A stretch of 64,000 nt of DNA from JAQWQB01 sp047636995 (GCA_047636995.1 JBLIGQ010000002.1:1-64000), one strand, 5' to 3'; counted from the first letter of the stretch, positions 50,115 through 58,683 are shown. Notes: generated from the letters alone by a model not told the origin. Program-made: numbers and translations.

Positions 50115-51800
50115 ATGTCAGACGATAAAAAAGTCATTTTCTCAATGGTGAAAGTCAACAAGACGACACCACAAGGAAAAAACATTCTAAAAAACATTTA
50201 CCTCTCGTTCTTCTATGGAGCGAAAATCGGAATTATCGGAGCAAATGGTTCAGGAAAATCAACCGTAATGAGAATCATTGCTGGTCTTGATGAATCATTC
50301 CAGGGAGATGTGGTTTGGTCTGATGGGTATTCCGTAGGTTATCTTCCACAGGAACCACAACTAGATGAGACCAAAACAGTGCGTGAAGTTGTTGAAGAAG
50401 GCACACAGGAAATCGTAGATGTGCTTAAGGAATATGAAGACATCAACAACAGGTTCATGGATGAGGAAATCCTGAATGATCCGGCGAAAATGGAAGCATT
50501 GATGGATCAGCAATCAAAGGTTCAAGACCGTATTGATGCGCTTGATGCATGGGAATTAGATACAAAATTGGCCCGCGCAATGGATGCCTTGCGATGCCCA
50601 CCAGAAGAGCAGTTGATTGCTGAGCTATCTGGAGGTGAGCGAAGAAGAGTAGCACTTTGCAGACTCTTGTTGAAGCAACCAGACGTGCTGCTTCTTGATG
50701 AGCCCACAAACCACTTGGATGCTGAATCAGTGCAGTGGTTAGAGCAACACTTAGCTCAATACCAAGGAACCGTGATTGCAGTAACACACGATCGTTATTT
50801 CCTTGACAATGTAGCTGGATGGATTCTTGAACTAGACCGAGGTGAAGGCATTCCATGGAAAGGAAATTACAGCTCATGGCTAGAACAAAAAGCGAAGAAA
50901 CTTGCTCAGGAAGAAAAATCTGAAAGCAAGCGTAGAAAAGAATTGGAGCGTGAGTTGGAGTGGGTACAAATGAATCCGAAAGGACGACAAGCGAAAAGCA
51001 AAGCCCGCTTGAATAACTATGATAAAATGTTGAGTGAAGGTGGCCTTGAAAAAGAGGCACGCCTAATCATCCCTATTCCTAACGGACCGCGCCTTGGAAA
51101 CAAAGTCATTGAAGGGGTCCACTTAACAAAAGCATTTGGAGATAAATTGCTTTATGAAGATTTGAATTTCGATCTTCCTCCCGCCGGAATTGTTGGAATC
51201 ATTGGCCCCAACGGAGCGGGTAAGACAACCCTCTTCAAAATGATCATGAATGAAGAAACACCTGATGGTGGAGATTTCGTGGTTGGTGATACTGTTAAAA
51301 TTGGATATGTAGATCAACGTCACGGTGAAATTGATCCGGATAAATCAATCTGGGAAGTCATCAGTGGTGGCAATGAAAACATTGAAATCGGCGGACAACT
51401 TGTGAATTCAAGAGCCTATGTTTCAAAATTCAACTTCAATGGATCTGATCAACAGAAAAAATGTGGAGTACTTTCTGGAGGAGAACGAAATCGCTTGCAT
51501 TTAGCAATGACACTCAAAACAGAAGCGAATGTTTTACTTCTAGATGAGCCTACCAATGACTTGGATGTTAACACATTAAGAGCACTTGAGGAAGGGATTG
51601 GAAGTTTCGCCGGTTGTGCTGTAGTGATTAGTCACGACAGGTGGTTCTTGGACCGCATCTGTACGCACATACTCGCTTTTGAAGGTGATTCACAAGTTTA
51701 TTTCTTCGAGGGATCGTTTTCGGAATATGAAATCAATCGTAAGAAACGACTTGGAGATGAGGGTCCAAAACGCATCAGATATAAGAAATTGGTGAAGTAA
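50115..51800 (+). CDS. ettA: Energy-dependent translational throttle protein EttA (ABC-F)
   Basis: 561 residues with two ABC domains and no membrane part. Walker A motifs GANGSGKST and GPNGAGKTT, signatures ELSGGERRRVALC and VLSGGERNRLHLA, and Walker B LLLDEPTNHLD and LLLDEPTNDLD are present. The basic linker (GNYSSWLEQKAKKLAQ ... NPKGRQAKSKARL, about 250-320) is the EttA ribosome-contacting arm. It gates translation elongation at the ribosomal E site according to ATP. A TATCTTCG element lies at 50086-50093, about 21 bases upstream. Confidence 0.96.
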   Translation: MSDDKKVIFSMVKVNKTTPQGKNILKNIYLSFFYGAKIGIIGANGSGKSTVMRIIAGLDESFQGDVVWSDGYSVGYLPQEPQLDETKTVREVVEEGTQEIVDVLKEYEDINNRFMDEEILNDPAKMEALMDQQSKVQDRIDALDAWELDTKLARAMDALRCPPEEQLIAELSGGERRRVALCRLLLKQPDVLLLDEPTNHLDAESVQWLEQHLAQYQGTVIAVTHDRYFLDNVAGWILELDRGEGIPWKGNYSSWLEQKAKKLAQEEKSESKRRKELERELEWVQMNPKGRQAKSKARLNNYDKMLSEGGLEKEARLIIPIPNGPRLGNKVIEGVHLTKAFGDKLLYEDLNFDLPPAGIVGIIGPNGAGKTTLFKMIMNEETPDGGDFVVGDTVKIGYVDQRHGEIDPDKSIWEVISGGNENIEIGGQLVNSRAYVSKFNFNGSDQQKKCGVLSGGERNRLHLAMTLKTEANVLLLDEPTNDLDVNTLRALEEGIGSFAGCAVVISHDRWFLDRICTHILAFEGDSQVYFFEGSFSEYEINRKKRLGDEGPKRIRYKKLVK

Positions 51801-51803
51801 GGA

Positions 51804-52472
51804 TTAAAGCCCTCCTTTCGCGAAATACTCAAAAACGATACCTCGCTCTACTTTTCCGTTCGGCTGCACGAAACTCTCATTGATGATGAGACCGTCTCTG
51901 TTGTAAATATGAGAAACGGTGTTTTTCGTACGCTTTTTACGATCTGTGACGTAATCAGGGTATATTTTCTGCTCAGAATCGCTCCAGTTGTCTGCGAATA
52001 GCCGCTGCTTCTGCCATTTAATAATGTTGCCTTCTTGTCCGTATGTGAATACTTCACGTCTAGATTGCTGACTTATGGAATCACGCATTGAGCACATTAC
52101 AATCCGATTCTTATCGTCTCTTGTCAGTGTGTATTCTAAGGTATCCCATCTACACTCTTTTCCTGAGAAAGTCATTTTTTCAACTTTCCCAGTATCATTG
52201 TAATAGATGTGCTCTTCTGAAAATAATTTCCCGCAAGCGAAATAGTTTTGAACCCTTGTCACTCTGCCCAGGTAGTCAAAGCGAACAACTTCACGCATAC
52301 AAGAGTCTTGTGCTGCATTGTTTACGTATTTCACAACATTCACCTCGAGGCGCTCTACTGATGCATTCCTATATAGATCACTCAAGTCTAAGTGCTTCAA
52401 AATTTGGGCATTTAAGCCCTTTGTCCCTATTACAAAGGCACTACTTAAAAGAAGCCAGATCAATTTATTCAT
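51804..52472 (-). CDS. Secreted hypothetical protein, YD-like beta repeats
   Basis: 222 residues with a signal peptide (MNKLIWLLLSSAFVIGTKGLNAQ). The rest reads as alternating strands with short turns (VRFDYLGRVTRVQNYFACG, YYNDTGKVEKMTFSGK, VSHIYNRDGLIINESFV), like the toxin-type YD or MORN-like repeats found in many secreted Bacteroidota proteins. Two Cys pairs may form disulphides. Convergent with ettA, three bases apart. I cannot give a function. Confidence 0.65.
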   Translation of the reverse strand: MNKLIWLLLSSAFVIGTKGLNAQILKHLDLSDLYRNASVERLEVNVVKYVNNAAQDSCMREVVRFDYLGRVTRVQNYFACGKLFSEEHIYYNDTGKVEKMTFSGKECRWDTLEYTLTRDDKNRIVMCSMRDSISQQSRREVFTYGQEGNIIKWQKQRLFADNWSDSEQKIYPDYVTDRKKRTKNTVSHIYNRDGLIINESFVQPNGKVERGIVFEYFAKGGL

Positions 52473-52548
52473 ACAATCAGTCGGTTAGGTTCCCACTTCA
52501 ATACACAAATCATGTGTATCTTCATCGTCATTCTTTTTACGAAATGTT

Positions 52549-53169
52549 ATGAAAAAGGTTAACTGGTTGAGAATTATAACTTTGCTGTTTATCTCTGCAC
52601 TCTCACAAGGCTTATCAGCACAATCAACTTATGTGAAACAGCTCCAGCATGAGCGTGATTCAGTAAATCAAGTTTTTGCTGATCCAGAAACTTCCATCTT
52701 GACTCCCGAAGCTTTAGAGCATTTTGAAGGATTAAGCCACTACCCCATCGATGTTAATTTCAGGGTAAAAGCAACGTTCAAAAAACTCAAAAGGCAAAAG
52801 TCTTTTCAGATGATAACGTCTACTGATCGTTTGCCTACCTACATTGCCTATGGTAGGCTAGAGTTTAAAATTGACGGAGAAAAACAATGTTTAACGGTAT
52901 ATCAGAACTTAGACCTCATTAAAAACAAGGACTATGCAGATTATCTTTTCATTCCCTTTCTAGACGCTACAAGTGGTCTTGAAACCTATGGTGCGGGAAG
53001 ATATATGGACCTTACCATTGGGGAACTAGAAGACGATCCTGTGATAGATTTTAATACCTGTTATAATCCATACTGCGCATACAATGACCGGTATAGCTGC
53101 CCTGTTCCTCCTTCAGCAAATCATTTAGATGTTGAAATAAGGGCTGGTATTAAATATTTGGCACATTAA
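52549..53169 (+). CDS. DUF1684 family exported protein
   Basis: 206 residues with signal peptide ending LSQGLSAQ. The DUF1684 pattern is clear: LQHERDSVNQVFADPETSIL, ALEHFEGLSHYPIDVNFRVKATF, YGRLEFKIDGEKQCLTVYQNLDL, YLFIPFLDATSGLETYGAGRYMDL and DFNTCYNPYCAYNDRYSCPVPP. The family is widespread; the Cys-x-N-P-Y-C-A-Y motif is a proposed metal or active site, but the reaction is unknown. It overlaps the convergent Nudix gene by four bases. Confidence 0.88.
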   Translation: MKKVNWLRIITLLFISALSQGLSAQSTYVKQLQHERDSVNQVFADPETSILTPEALEHFEGLSHYPIDVNFRVKATFKKLKRQKSFQMITSTDRLPTYIAYGRLEFKIDGEKQCLTVYQNLDLIKNKDYADYLFIPFLDATSGLETYGAGRYMDLTIGELEDDPVIDFNTCYNPYCAYNDRYSCPVPPSANHLDVEIRAGIKYLAH

Positions 53170-53795
53170 AAGTCAGACATCAATGCCCTAAATTCTGCCA
53201 GCATCATGGCTGTAGCACCCCATACAGTGTGTCCTTGGACATCAAAAGCCTTCACGTCTAACTGCATTCCCGTCTGAAGTTTGACCTTCACATCTCTAAC
53301 AGCTTTGGGCATGAGGAATTTAGAGATGGGCTCTTCAAGAATTTTCGCTACTTCGAACTCATCCCGCAAAAAAGCTGGGCGCTCACTTAGGATGCCGATG
53401 TATGGCTGAACTAAAAAATTGCTAGGTGGTATGTAAATTTCAGATAAAGCTCCAATGATTTGAATGGCAGAAGAATGAACTCCTACCTCTTCTTCGGTCT
53501 CGCGAAGGGCCGTTTGCATTAGATCTGAATCCTGCTCTTCCTTCGCCCCTCCAGGGAAAGCAATTTGACCACTGTGCACGCCATCATATTCAGGACGCAC
53601 AATCAAAGAAGTGAAGTACTTATCTTCATGGGGATACAGCATCATAAGCACGGCCCCTTCTCTATAATCTGTTCGCGAAGCGCGCACTTCATTGGCTTGC
53701 GTTCGAGCATAAGACATCATCTGATTGTGAGCAATGCTGCCAGGCAGATCACCCGCCATACTCATCTTAAGCTTCTCAATCCATTCCATTGACAT
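53166..53795 (-). CDS. Nudix hydrolase, CoA pyrophosphatase type (NudL-like)
   Basis: 209 residues from the ATG at 53795; an ATG at 53789 is equally possible. The Nudix box runs as FPGGAKEEQDSDLMQTALRE then TEEEVG, with the family-specific extra segment SEIYIPPSNFLVQPYIGIL (the UPF0035 motif). Such enzymes cleave CoA or its oxidised derivatives in the cytoplasm. The first position of the Nudix E-x7-RE spacing deviates as in other NudL-type proteins. Confidence 0.88.
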   Translation of the reverse strand: MSMEWIEKLKMSMAGDLPGSIAHNQMMSYARTQANEVRASRTDYREGAVLMMLYPHEDKYFTSLIVRPEYDGVHSGQIAFPGGAKEEQDSDLMQTALRETEEEVGVHSSAIQIIGALSEIYIPPSNFLVQPYIGILSERPAFLRDEFEVAKILEEPISKFLMPKAVRDVKVKLQTGMQLDVKAFDVQGHTVWGATAMMLAEFRALMSDF

Positions 53796-53892
53796 CAAAA
53801 TTACGGTTTATATAGATACCGAATCTCAGGGGGAGCAGGGTCCATTTAATGAAATTGAACAATATTCAAATCACGTTCGCTACCTTAGCGCC

Positions 53893-54591
53893 ATGCCCAT
53901 TTACTTACTCAACGAAGAATTAATTTTCCCAGACCCTGATGAAGGATCTGAAGAAGGAATCCTTGCCGTGGGCGGAGATTTAAGTCCAGACAGGCTGCTG
54001 TTAGCATATGAACAGGGCATCTTTCCTTGGTACAGTCCTCCTGACCCTATCCTCTGGTGGTCTCCAAACCAAAGATGTGTGCTGTTTGCTGAGAAGCTTA
54101 AAGTCAGCAAAAGCATGAGGAACATGTTCAATCAAAAAAAGTTCACAGTGTCATTCGATAAAAGCTTTGTTGAGGTGGTGCGCAAATGCCAAAATGCAAA
54201 ACGCAACGAAGAAGGCACTTGGATTACCGAAGAAATCATTGCAGCATATACTAATTTACATGACCTCGGGATTGCACATTCTGTTGAAGTCTGGGAAGGC
54301 GAAATGTTGGTTGGTGGCCTATATGGTGTTTCAATGGGTACCATGTTCTTTGGAGAGTCCATGTTTGCAAACAGCAGTAATGCATCCAAAGTTGGTTTCA
54401 TTACGCTTGTTCAAGTCTTACAAAAACGTGGTTTCAAGGTCATAGACTGTCAAGTTTACAATGACCACTTGGGAACCTTAGGAGCTGAAAATATATCGCG
54501 CAAAGTATTCCATAAATTGCTTCGCGAAGCACTTGACCATACCACCATTCAAGGGAGTTGGAGTTTCATGCTTGAAGAGCAACAAAGATGA
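53893..54591 (+). CDS. aat: Leucyl/phenylalanyl-tRNA-protein transferase
   Basis: The ATG at 53893 (MPIYLLNEELIFPDPDEG) gives 232 residues; the longer open frame reaching back to 53734 crosses the Nudix gene and is rejected. Family marks are GILAVGGDLSPDRLLLAYEQGIFPWY, WWSPNQRCVLF, GTWITEEIIAAYTNLHDLGIAHSVEVW and YGVSMGTMFFGESMF. It transfers Leu or Phe to proteins with N-terminal Arg or Lys, marking them for ClpAP. A TACCTTAG element ends four bases before the ATG. It overlaps the next gene as ATGA. Confidence 0.96.
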   Translation: MPIYLLNEELIFPDPDEGSEEGILAVGGDLSPDRLLLAYEQGIFPWYSPPDPILWWSPNQRCVLFAEKLKVSKSMRNMFNQKKFTVSFDKSFVEVVRKCQNAKRNEEGTWITEEIIAAYTNLHDLGIAHSVEVWEGEMLVGGLYGVSMGTMFFGESMFANSSNASKVGFITLVQVLQKRGFKVIDCQVYNDHLGTLGAENISRKVFHKLLREALDHTTIQGSWSFMLEEQQR

Positions 54592-55139
54592 TGGTACGCT
54601 GGGCAAGTTGGTGGTTCAAACGCCATCAATGGAGCTTTATGGGAACACTGCCAAAACGAAAGGTAAATATTGTTCTGGTTGTTGGTCCGCACACATGCTA
54701 CAAAGATTTTATTCTCATACTGGCCTGCCAGAAATTGACGACAATGGAGTTTGAGTTTTTCATAGATCCATCATCATTTAAATGGTATGTCCGTCCAATC
54801 CTCTCTGCCCTCCGGGCGAAAAAGATGACAACTGAAAACAGTGCACAATTCATGACCCACTGTTTGAATAAATTCAAGAATGGAAAAAAGGTTTGTTTCG
54901 GTTTCTCTACCAACACACTGAATGAAAAAAGATTCGATTCAAATCCATTCTTCTATGATGCGGCATACATGGGGAAGGCATCTGTTGTGTTGATTGCAAT
55001 TGATCACCATCGAAAATTCATCAAATTTCACAATCCTTTTCTCCTCTCAGGAAACAAAGTACGAGACCTTCAGTACATTAGGGGCTATTTCGAAAACTAC
55101 TTCAGCTATGAACGAAAGCACAATAGCCTAAATCGTTGA
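54588..55139 (+). CDS. PlsC-like acyltransferase homologue (HX4D type)
   Basis: 183 residues. NIVLVVGPHTCYKDFI contains an HX4D motif in the context GPHT-x-x-x-D-F, which is the form used by bacterial lysophospholipid acyltransferase-like proteins (GPHTSNWDF). The following FEFFIDPSSFKWYVRPILSAL takes the place of the usual helix and KELF segment. Later acyltransferase motifs (FPEGTR-type) are not clear; FGFSTNTLNEKRFDSNPFFYDAAYMGKASVVLIAIDHHRKFIKF may be their remote equivalent. Its start overlaps the aat stop (ATGA). It is a weak homologue, so acyltransferase activity is uncertain. Confidence 0.55.
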   Translation: MMVRWASWWFKRHQWSFMGTLPKRKVNIVLVVGPHTCYKDFILILACQKLTTMEFEFFIDPSSFKWYVRPILSALRAKKMTTENSAQFMTHCLNKFKNGKKVCFGFSTNTLNEKRFDSNPFFYDAAYMGKASVVLIAIDHHRKFIKFHNPFLLSGNKVRDLQYIRGYFENYFSYERKHNSLNR

Positions 55140-55279
55140 TAATTTGTCAATAAATACTTCGCAATACGCGTCAATCCTCGGATATATAAGAGTATTTTCG
55201 ATTATAGCGCATTTTTAATCGCTTTGATTATCGTGTGCTTTTCAAAGACTAATTTTTAACCTTAACGCCCCCTCCTCAA

Positions 55280-55552
55280 ATGGACAAGTATGACTACATG
55301 ATTCTGGACGTAATCCAAACTTACAAACAGCAGCATGGTAGGTATATCCGGCTGAACGATATTGAAAAAGACTTCTGGAAACGAATTGAAGATGACCATT
55401 CTTTAAGCATTGGCCAGGCCCGTATCGGAGAAAGAGTTGCCAACCTTTATGTTGAAGATCTCATCCAAAACAAAGATGGATATATGCTAACCCGAAGAGG
55501 AAGAGAAGTGCTCTCTTTTGCACCGTTTGAAGAAATTTCTGTTGCATCTTGA
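55280..55552 (+). CDS. Small winged-helix-like protein
   Basis: 90 residues, soluble, with no signal. The pattern of helices and a C-terminal turn (YMILDVIQTYKQQHGRYIRLNDIEKDF, ARIGERVANLYVEDLIQ, GYMLTRRGREVLSF) looks like a small winged-helix DNA-binding fold. Function unknown; it stands alone with a terminator behind it. Confidence 0.6.
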   Translation: MDKYDYMILDVIQTYKQQHGRYIRLNDIEKDFWKRIEDDHSLSIGQARIGERVANLYVEDLIQNKDGYMLTRRGREVLSFAPFEEISVAS

Positions 55553-55580
55553 TCCCGATTAACCTAACAAGTTAAATTTG

Positions 55581-55613
55581 AAAATGAGCCGCCTGCACTG
55601 GATGCTCATTTTT
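55581..55613 (+). terminator. Rho-independent terminator after the small winged-helix gene
   Basis: AAAATGAGC pairs with GCTCATTTT across a loop of about 14 bases, followed by T. It ends 17 bases before the M49-like peptidase ATG. Confidence 0.65.
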
Positions 55614-55629
55614 CATTTTACATCAACTC

Positions 55630-57294
55630 ATGAAAAAAATAATCCTCCTACTTTTCGGACTAACCCTGCTATTGGCTTGCTCTGAAGCTCCCCCTGAACC
55701 TGAAACAACTGTTGCAGCTTTAGATGATGGTATGCTAAAATCACTCTTGACAGATACTGACAAGCAAACCTATACTACCTTCAAGTTAACTACAGATATG
55801 AGCCTGATCTCAGAGGAGGACAAACAAATCATCCCTATCCTCATCAAAGCAGGAGAAATAATGGATGCCCTATTCTGGAGAGAGTCTTATGGACGCAAAG
55901 ATTCATTGCTGAGCCAAATTTCAGATTCTGACGCAAAGGCCTTTGCCCTCGCAAACTATGGTCCTTGGGATAGATTAAATGATAATAAACCTTTCCTTGA
56001 AGGGATTGCCGAAAAGCCACTTGGTGCTCAGTACTATCCTGCTGACATGACGAAAGAAGAGTTCGAGCAATTGAATAACCCATTCAAAACAAGTTTATAT
56101 ACTTTCATGCGCAGAGACAGTCAAGGAAGATTGATTCATGTTTATTTCCATGAGGAATTCTATGCCGAGGTTTCTGATGCAGCTGAATTATTGAGACAAG
56201 CTGCCTCCATCTCAACCAATGCTTCTTTTAAGTACTACCTCGAACAACGCGCAAAAGCACTGGAAACTGATCGCTACAATGCCAGTGACATCGCTTGGTT
56301 GAACTTGAAAGACAATCACATTGATGTCATCATTGGACCAATCGAAAATTATGAAGACCACCTCTTTGGTTACAAAGCAGCACATGAATGTTATGTTTTA
56401 GTCAAAGACTTAAACTGGAGCAAGAGACTGGATCGGTACAAAGCGTTGCTTCCAGGCCTGCAGACAGAACTCCCTTGTGAAGATCAATACAAGCAAGACG
56501 CCATTGGGTCAAACGCACAATTGAATGCCTATGACGTAGTTTACTATGCTGGAGACTGCAACGCCGGAAGTAAAACAATTGCTGTGAACCTTCCAAATGA
56601 TGAAGAAATTCAACAGCAACATGGAACACGCAGATCACAATTAAAAAATGCCATGCGCGCGAAATATGATCTGATTCTCAATCCCATTGCTGATGTTCTC
56701 ATTGATGACAGCCAACGTCAGAACATTACTTTTGACGCCTTCTTCGGCAACACAATGTTCCACGAAGTAGCACATGGCCTTGGCATCAAGAATACGGTAA
56801 ATGGAAAAGGTAAGGTAAGAGAAGCCCTAAAAGACCAAGGTTCAGCTTTGGAAGAAGGAAAAGCAGATATCCTCGGACTATGGATGGTAACGCGTCTTTT
56901 CGAAATGGGAGAAATTAAAGAGGGAGAAGTAATGGACAATTACGTGACCTTCCTTGCAGGAATTTTTAGATCAGTTCGTTTTGGTGCTTCAAGCGCTCAC
57001 GGAAAAGCAAACATGCTACGTTTCAACTATTTCAGAGAGGCAGGCGCTTTTGCTCACGACGAATCAACGGGTAAATATTTGGTAAATTTTGATCGCATGG
57101 AGCAAGCGGTGAATAGCTTGAGCGCGTTGATTATTAAACTTCAAGGCGAGGGAGATTATGAAGGCGTTGTTCAATTGATGAATGAAAAAGGCATGATTGA
57201 TGCACAACTTCAACATGATCTTGACCGTTTAGATGAAGCGGGAATTCCAGTGGACGTTATCTTTGAGCAAGGGGTTGAAGTACTTGGGCTGTAA
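55630..57294 (+). CDS. M49-like zinc peptidase lipoprotein (dipeptidyl-peptidase III related)
   Basis: 554 residues with a lipoprotein signal (MKKIILLLFGLTLLLAC, Cys17). The metal site reads FHEVAHGLGIKN with LEEGKADILGLWM as the second motif. Classical DPP III has HEXXGH; here it is HEXXH, the form known from the Nudix-linked and plant branch of M49. The N-terminal half (DAKAFALANYGPWDRL, GAQYYPADMTKEEFEQ, IGPIENYEDHLFGYKAAHEC) is also typical of this branch. It likely trims peptides in the periplasm. A metal-binding peptidase is certain in outline; the exact substrate is not. Confidence 0.88.
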   Translation: MKKIILLLFGLTLLLACSEAPPEPETTVAALDDGMLKSLLTDTDKQTYTTFKLTTDMSLISEEDKQIIPILIKAGEIMDALFWRESYGRKDSLLSQISDSDAKAFALANYGPWDRLNDNKPFLEGIAEKPLGAQYYPADMTKEEFEQLNNPFKTSLYTFMRRDSQGRLIHVYFHEEFYAEVSDAAELLRQAASISTNASFKYYLEQRAKALETDRYNASDIAWLNLKDNHIDVIIGPIENYEDHLFGYKAAHECYVLVKDLNWSKRLDRYKALLPGLQTELPCEDQYKQDAIGSNAQLNAYDVVYYAGDCNAGSKTIAVNLPNDEEIQQQHGTRRSQLKNAMRAKYDLILNPIADVLIDDSQRQNITFDAFFGNTMFHEVAHGLGIKNTVNGKGKVREALKDQGSALEEGKADILGLWMVTRLFEMGEIKEGEVMDNYVTFLAGIFRSVRFGASSAHGKANMLRFNYFREAGAFAHDESTGKYLVNFDRMEQAVNSLSALIIKLQGEGDYEGVVQLMNEKGMIDAQLQHDLDRLDEAGIPVDVIFEQGVEVLGL

Positions 57295-57396
57295 CTTCAC
57301 TATTCAAATTCAAAATTTTCATTTTATTCCTTGAAGTCAGGCTTCATCATCCTCAACATAGAGGGGTACGAAGTCTGATCTTCTAAAAAACCATTT

Positions 57397-57945
57397 ATGT
57401 TGAAATTTGCATTATTCGTACTAACGCTGCTGACCTCCCTTACTCTTGTTGCTCAAAAAGGAAAGACATTCCCTGATTTGGAAGGTGAAACGCTTGACGG
57501 TAAAACGATTGTTGTTCCTGCTGATGTAAGTGACAAACTGACCATAGTTGGCATGGCCTTCTCAAAAAAAGCAGAAGCCACTCTGAAGTCTTGGTACACC
57601 CCCATGTATGATAAGTTCATTCTCAAACGCGGAATTTTTGACGCGCAATATGACGTGAATTTCTTTTTTATCCCCATGTACACTGGAACAAAAAAGATGG
57701 CTTATCAAATCTCCATGAATAAGATGCGGGAGAGTAATCGCAAAGACCTCTACCCCTACCTCCTCTTTTACAAAGGCGAAATGGACCCTTACATTAGTGT
57801 GCTCAATATGGACGAAAAAAACCTGTCCTATCTTTTCGTTATCGATCAGAAAGGAAAGGTTATTTATTCCACTAAAGGCCTATTCACCGAAAAAAAGATG
57901 GAAGGCCTTGAGGATTTACTTGATTCATTTGTTGACGAAGATTAA
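57397..57945 (+). CDS. Thioredoxin-fold secreted protein without CXXC (TlpA/ATP10-like)
   Basis: 182 residues with a signal peptide (MLKFALFVLTLLTSLTLVAQ). TFPDLEGETLDGKTIVVP and LSYLFVIDQKGKVIYSTKGLF are the two ends of a TlpA-type thioredoxin fold, but the CXXC active site is replaced: the corresponding loop reads FSKKAEATLKSWY. The layout resembles the ATP10-like subset of thioredoxin-fold proteins. It cannot be a disulphide oxidoreductase of the usual kind. Its end overlaps the convergent small gene by four bases. Confidence 0.7.
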   Translation: MLKFALFVLTLLTSLTLVAQKGKTFPDLEGETLDGKTIVVPADVSDKLTIVGMAFSKKAEATLKSWYTPMYDKFILKRGIFDAQYDVNFFFIPMYTGTKKMAYQISMNKMRESNRKDLYPYLLFYKGEMDPYISVLNMDEKNLSYLFVIDQKGKVIYSTKGLFTEKKMEGLEDLLDSFVDED

Positions 57946-58094
57946 TCTAGGACTTCGAGATTAGGATACTTCTGGCGCCAAAATTCTAATTTACTTATGT
58001 CTTTTAGCGTAATCACAGTTTTCCCATCTAACTTCACCCTAATATTCGGTTGGAGTACTTTCTCAACCGGCTTCTTCCTTCTCGACGTTGCCAT
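57942..58094 (-). CDS. 50-residue basic small protein
   Basis: A minus-strand frame from ATG 58092-58094 to TAA 57942-57944 gives 50 residues: MATSRRKKPVEKVLQPNIR then VKLDGKTVITLKDISKLEFW then RQKYPNLEVLD. The composition is protein-like, with a basic start, a beta segment and a closing helix. It is too short for usual gene finders. Four bases overlap with the end of the convergent thioredoxin-fold gene. No relation to known families is seen, and function is unknown. It might be a ribosome- or DNA-binding small protein judging from its charge. Confidence 0.5.
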   Translation of the reverse strand: MATSRRKKPVEKVLQPNIRVKLDGKTVITLKDISKLEFWRQKYPNLEVLD

Positions 58095-58368
58095 ATGCAG
58101 TCTATTGATTCATTGTTCGGTAGAAAACTTCTCAACTACCCTGTTATTCAAAGTAACAACAGAATTTACTATTAATAGTTCACGAAAGTGTAAACTTTCC
58201 TACTGATTTCCTACTGATTTCCTAAAAAAATATAACCGCTCTGTTTTGGGCCCCAAACTTAGGCCCCTGTTGAGTCGTAACCCTAATCCCAAGAAACAAT
58301 AAGAGCTCTAGACACCTCTACCTAAGAAAAGGCAGAAGAGACAGCACTCAAAAAACCATTTTCTGTGT
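58095..58368. other. Intergenic region, nothing clear
   Basis: About 270 bases between the small gene and the decayed lipoprotein gene. It includes a GC-rich patch with GGGCCCC and GGCCCC near 58249-58266. I see no RNA gene, terminator or reading frame of note. Confidence 0.4.
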
Positions 58369-58683
58369 TCATAACCTTCTATGCGCAATGGCGATAAGGT
58401 CTTTCAGTAATAGCTGCCAGTGCTTGTTCAACATACCAATAGAAGGTTGTATCAGTGCCTTCCCAAGCGGAATGTATTTCAGGACAGGTTGTCGTGGTAA
58501 TTTGTTCCATTTTCAGCCTGTAAAGCACTTAAAAAAGATCAAGACCCCATTTTTAAATTCATCGAAGTAGTTGATTTCGGTAACCTCGAACTTTTCTAAA
58601 TCAATTCAATCTGTATCACAAGCCATGATGCCAAGTATTAGCAGTTGTAGTAGTGCTTAAAACACGAAGAAGGTCTTATTCAT
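58369..58683 (-). pseudogene. Decayed lipoprotein gene overlapping the FucP-type transporter
   Basis: The ATG at 58681-58683 shares bases with the stop of the MFS gene (ATGA) and opens MNKTFFVF, stop, then ALLQLLILGIMACDTD, a good lipoprotein signal with lipobox GIMAC. The same frame continues for 105 codons to 58369 with two more in-frame stops (after CDTD and after KCFTG), reading IDLEKFEVTEINYFDEFKNG between them. Coupled overlap, signal sequence and frame retention show that a gene was here and has decayed by nonsense mutations. The original family is not recognisable. Confidence 0.6.

Noticed and set aside
50455..51060. A 201-codon minus-strand frame within ettA
   Set aside because: Antisense shadow of the strongly conserved ABC-F gene.
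52088..52552. A 154-codon plus-strand frame opposite the YD-like secreted gene
   Set aside because: Composition is atypical (Ser/Leu/His-rich) and it lies antisense to a gene with a clear signal peptide.
58241..58300. GC-rich patch with GGGCCCC and GGCCCC as a possible structured RNA
   Set aside because: The two blocks can pair only imperfectly and no tRNA, riboswitch or terminator layout follows.
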